From Candidatus Omnitrophota bacterium (GTDB lineage: Bacteria > Omnitrophota > Gorgyraeia > Gygaellales > Profunditerraquicolaceae), in contig JAHIZC010000043.1 of NCBI GenBank assembly GCA_018814745.1, forward strand, positions 1-5,861: 5,861 nucleotides of DNA, in the 5' to 3' direction. The notes beneath the pieces were generated by a model. It worked only from the letters and a program-made list of their open reading frames with translations. It was not told the origin of the DNA and made no database searches. Made by a program: the position numbers and the translations under genes. Each line of letters begins with the position of its first letter. Positions within the stretch are counted from its first letter, which is position 1. Shown in pieces: positions 4,028 through 5,861 of the stretch.

Positions 4028-5861
4028 AAACTTCCTGTTTTTATGTTTTTCTGTTTTTGTGTTTTTTAGTCTGAGCCTTCTTCCCATTGAGGCCAAGGCC
4101 GAGGAGGAGAAGATTTCATTTGATTTCAAGAATGTGGAGATTGTTGAGCTGCTTCGCATCTTATCATTAAAAACCGGCAAGACAATTGTGCCGAGTAACC
4201 AAATAACCGGACGGATTACCGTATTCCTTAATAATATCTCCTTTAAGGATGTTCTGGATATAATCCTGCTATCTCAGAACCTGGCAGTTGAGAAAAAGGA
4301 GGATATTTATTACATTATGACTGCCGCCGAATATAAAGTACATTTTGGCAAGGAGTATTTTGAGCCGCGTGAACTTAAAACAATCAGGCTTAGCTATGCT
4401 CGGCCCGCCAATGTCTTTAATGCCATCTCGCAGCTTAAATCAGCTATCGGAACCGTGATCGCAGATGAGGCCTCAGGGACGATCATCTTGATCGACATCC
4501 CCGAGAAACTGGAGGTTTTAGAGAAAACAGCCAAGGAATTAGATCAACCTTTACAAACAGTTATCTTTGACCTCAATTATGCAACAGCCAAAGATGCCAC
4601 TACTCAATTATCTGCCGCGATTACGGAGGGCACAGGGAGCGTAATTGTAGATGAGCGCAGCAGCAAAGCGATTATCTCTGATCTGCCCGGGAATATGGAT
4701 AAGATAAGAACTTTAGTAAGAGAGATAGATAAGGAAACCAAACAGGTATTTATTGAGGTAGATATAGTAGAGGTGACTTTTAGTGATAAGCTCGAGAGAG
4801 GAATTGACTGGGAGAAGGTTTTTGGCACGAGGTCATTAGACAGATTGGATTTAGTTGGTAGCTTTGGCCAGACCCTGGATGCTTATCAGAGGGTCTCTGT
4901 AGGCCAGCTGCCATCGAATTTATATAGCGTGACCTTAGATTTCCTAGAGACTTATGGAGATGTGAAGATTATCTCTCAACCGCGGATAGCAGTGGTTAAT
5001 AATGAAGAAGCAACGATCTTAGTGGGAACACGCGACGCCTATATCTCTCAGACTCTCAGCCAGGCAGAATCAACTACAGTTACCTCTGAGTCAATTGAGT
5101 TTGTGGATGTGGGAGTGCAGCTTGCCGTAACCCCCTCGATTAACGAAGCGGGCTTTATCACGATGAAGATTAAGCCGGAAGTAAGTTCTGTTGCAGAGAC
5201 TATCGAGACCTCGCTGGGCAGCCGTATTCCTATAGTCCAGACCTCTGTGGCAGAGACTACGGTTAAGGTTAAAGACGGCATGATGATTATGATCGCAGGA
5301 CTGAGAAAAGAAACGCATGAGAATAGCGTAACAGGTATCCCGGGATTGTCGAGAATTCCGATCTTAGGCGTTCTCTTTGGCAAGCGCACAAAAGAAACCG
5401 CACTTACCGAGTTAATAGTTTTTATCACTCCTTATTTAACCAGAGGTGATGTTATGTTGCCGGGCACTGAGCCGGAAAAGGTTATTCCCGAGGACATCAT
5501 GCCTGATGAATTAAAGCAGGAGATAGCCAAGAAGAAGAAGATGGAGCAGGCAATTACTGAGCAGTTGTTACCCTTAGAAGAAATGAAGCCCGAAGAAGCT
5601 AGCAAGGCGCAAGAAACCAGGAGGGCAGAAGTAGTGCAAAAGATAGCAGAGGTTGAAGAACCAAAAACAGCTCTCGAGATCCAAGAGCTTAAGTTACCGG
5701 AAGAAACGGAAATAATTCAAGAGGTTATCGTACCCGAAGATATCAAGGGATTAGAGAAGATAAAGTTGCCCGCAGAAGTTAGAAGATCCGAGACTAAGCA
5801 GATCGAAGCGGTGGAGAGGCCGGAAGCGCCGATGAGAATTGCAGGGGTAACAAAGCTAACG
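4017..5861 (+). CDS. Secretin, copy 2, with charged C-terminal extension (3' truncated)
   Basis: The frame is open to the right edge, giving at least 615 residues. Two adjacent ATGs (4017, 4020) are possible starts; both lie inside the end of the previous gene (11 or 8 bp overlap) and neither has a Shine-Dalgarno at normal distance, so translational coupling is likely. A signal peptide covers about residues 1-28, cleaved after AKA. The domain order matches copy 1: STN/N0-type domain at about 32-105, N-type ring domains at about 122-179 and 184-241, and a secretin core at about 243-476. The core has 'VKDGMMIMIAGL', the signature 'GIPGLSRIPILGVLFG' (about 440-455) and 'ELIVFITP'. By eye about half of the residues match copy 1, so this is a tandem paralog. 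Unlike copy 1, it continues for at least 135 residues after the core as a Glu/Lys-rich, probably disordered tail with repeated PEDI and KLP(E/A)E motifs. The tail could bind a pilotin, peptidoglycan or an accessory partner; nothing in it identifies one. Confidence 0.93.
   Translation, partial: MMNKNFLFLCFSVFVFFSLSLLPIEAKAEEEKISFDFKNVEIVELLRILSLKTGKTIVPSNQITGRITVFLNNISFKDVLDIILLSQNLAVEKKEDIYYIMTAAEYKVHFGKEYFEPRELKTIRLSYARPANVFNAISQLKSAIGTVIADEASGTIILIDIPEKLEVLEKTAKELDQPLQTVIFDLNYATAKDATTQLSAAITEGTGSVIVDERSSKAIISDLPGNMDKIRTLVREIDKETKQVFIEVDIVEVTFSDKLERGIDWEKVFGTRSLDRLDLVGSFGQTLDAYQRVSVGQLPSNLYSVTLDFLETYGDVKIISQPRIAVVNNEEATILVGTRDAYISQTLSQAESTTVTSESIEFVDVGVQLAVTPSINEAGFITMKIKPEVSSVAETIETSLGSRIPIVQTSVAETTVKVKDGMMIMIAGLRKETHENSVTGIPGLSRIPILGVLFGKRTKETALTELIVFITPYLTRGDVMLPGTEPEKVIPEDIMPDELKQEIAKKKKMEQAITEQLLPLEEMKPEEASKAQETRRAEVVQKIAEVEEPKTALEIQELKLPEETEIIQEVIVPEDIKGLEKIKLPAEVRRSETKQIEAVERPEAPMRIAGVTKLT
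4036..4067 (+). repeat. Degenerate 8-bp tandem array (TGTTTTTN x4) in the second signal peptide
   Basis: Four contiguous octamers differ only at the last base: TGTTTTTA, TGTTTTTC, TGTTTTTG, TGTTTTTT. They encode the hydrophobic core of the second secretin's signal peptide (residues about 7-17, within FLFLCFSVFVFF). The array has the same period, copy number and position in the gene as the array in copy 1, but a different unit. An AAAAACTT octamer lies two bases before it (4026-4033), echoing the A-rich array of copy 1. Its AAAAAC can pair with the following GTTTTT as a small hairpin. Confidence 0.85.

Overview
This moderately AT-rich bacterial window has short intergenic gaps and dispersed hairpin elements. 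Two tandem secretin genes follow a GspC-like gene, so the cell is diderm (has an outer membrane). The REP-like 'GGGGACGGTTCT' hairpin, an STT3-like tail and low-complexity A/T octamers near gene starts suggest an uncultivated diderm lineage such as Omnitrophota. That placement is a guess from gene style; no marker gene is present.

Layout. Positions 1-383 hold the 3' end of a + strand gene whose product looks like the soluble C-terminal part of an STT3-type or related membrane glycosyltransferase. A REP-like hairpin that may also terminate transcription (386-448) separates it from tRNA-Leu(CAG) on the - strand (451-533). The tRNA has a near-consensus promoter (547-575). A 12-bp-arm inverted repeat (575-621) lies between that promoter and a divergent extended -10 promoter (634-662), which drives an AEC-family membrane transporter (690-1646). 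The whole gap from the transporter stop to the next start (1646-1864) is a foldback, MITE-like inverted repeat.

Positions 1869-5861 form a tightly overlapping operon of three genes: a single-pass GspC/PilP-like inner-membrane protein with a periplasmic HR-type domain, a complete 510-residue secretin, and a second, paralogous secretin that runs off the window and carries an acidic, charged C-terminal tail absent from the first. The GspC-like protein would link an inner-membrane assembly platform to the outer-membrane secretin channel, as in type II secretion or type IV pilus machines. The ATPase, platform and pseudopilin genes expected for such a machine are not in the window.

The most unusual signal is that the signal-peptide hydrophobic cores of both secretins are encoded by four-copy arrays of an 8-bp T-rich unit. 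The first secretin has a second, A-rich 8-bp array just upstream, in the opposite orientation. Eight is not a multiple of three, so any change in copy number would shift the reading frame. This makes both sites candidate slippage (phase-variation) loci. I found no clearly new enzymatic system, CRISPR array or transposase gene.
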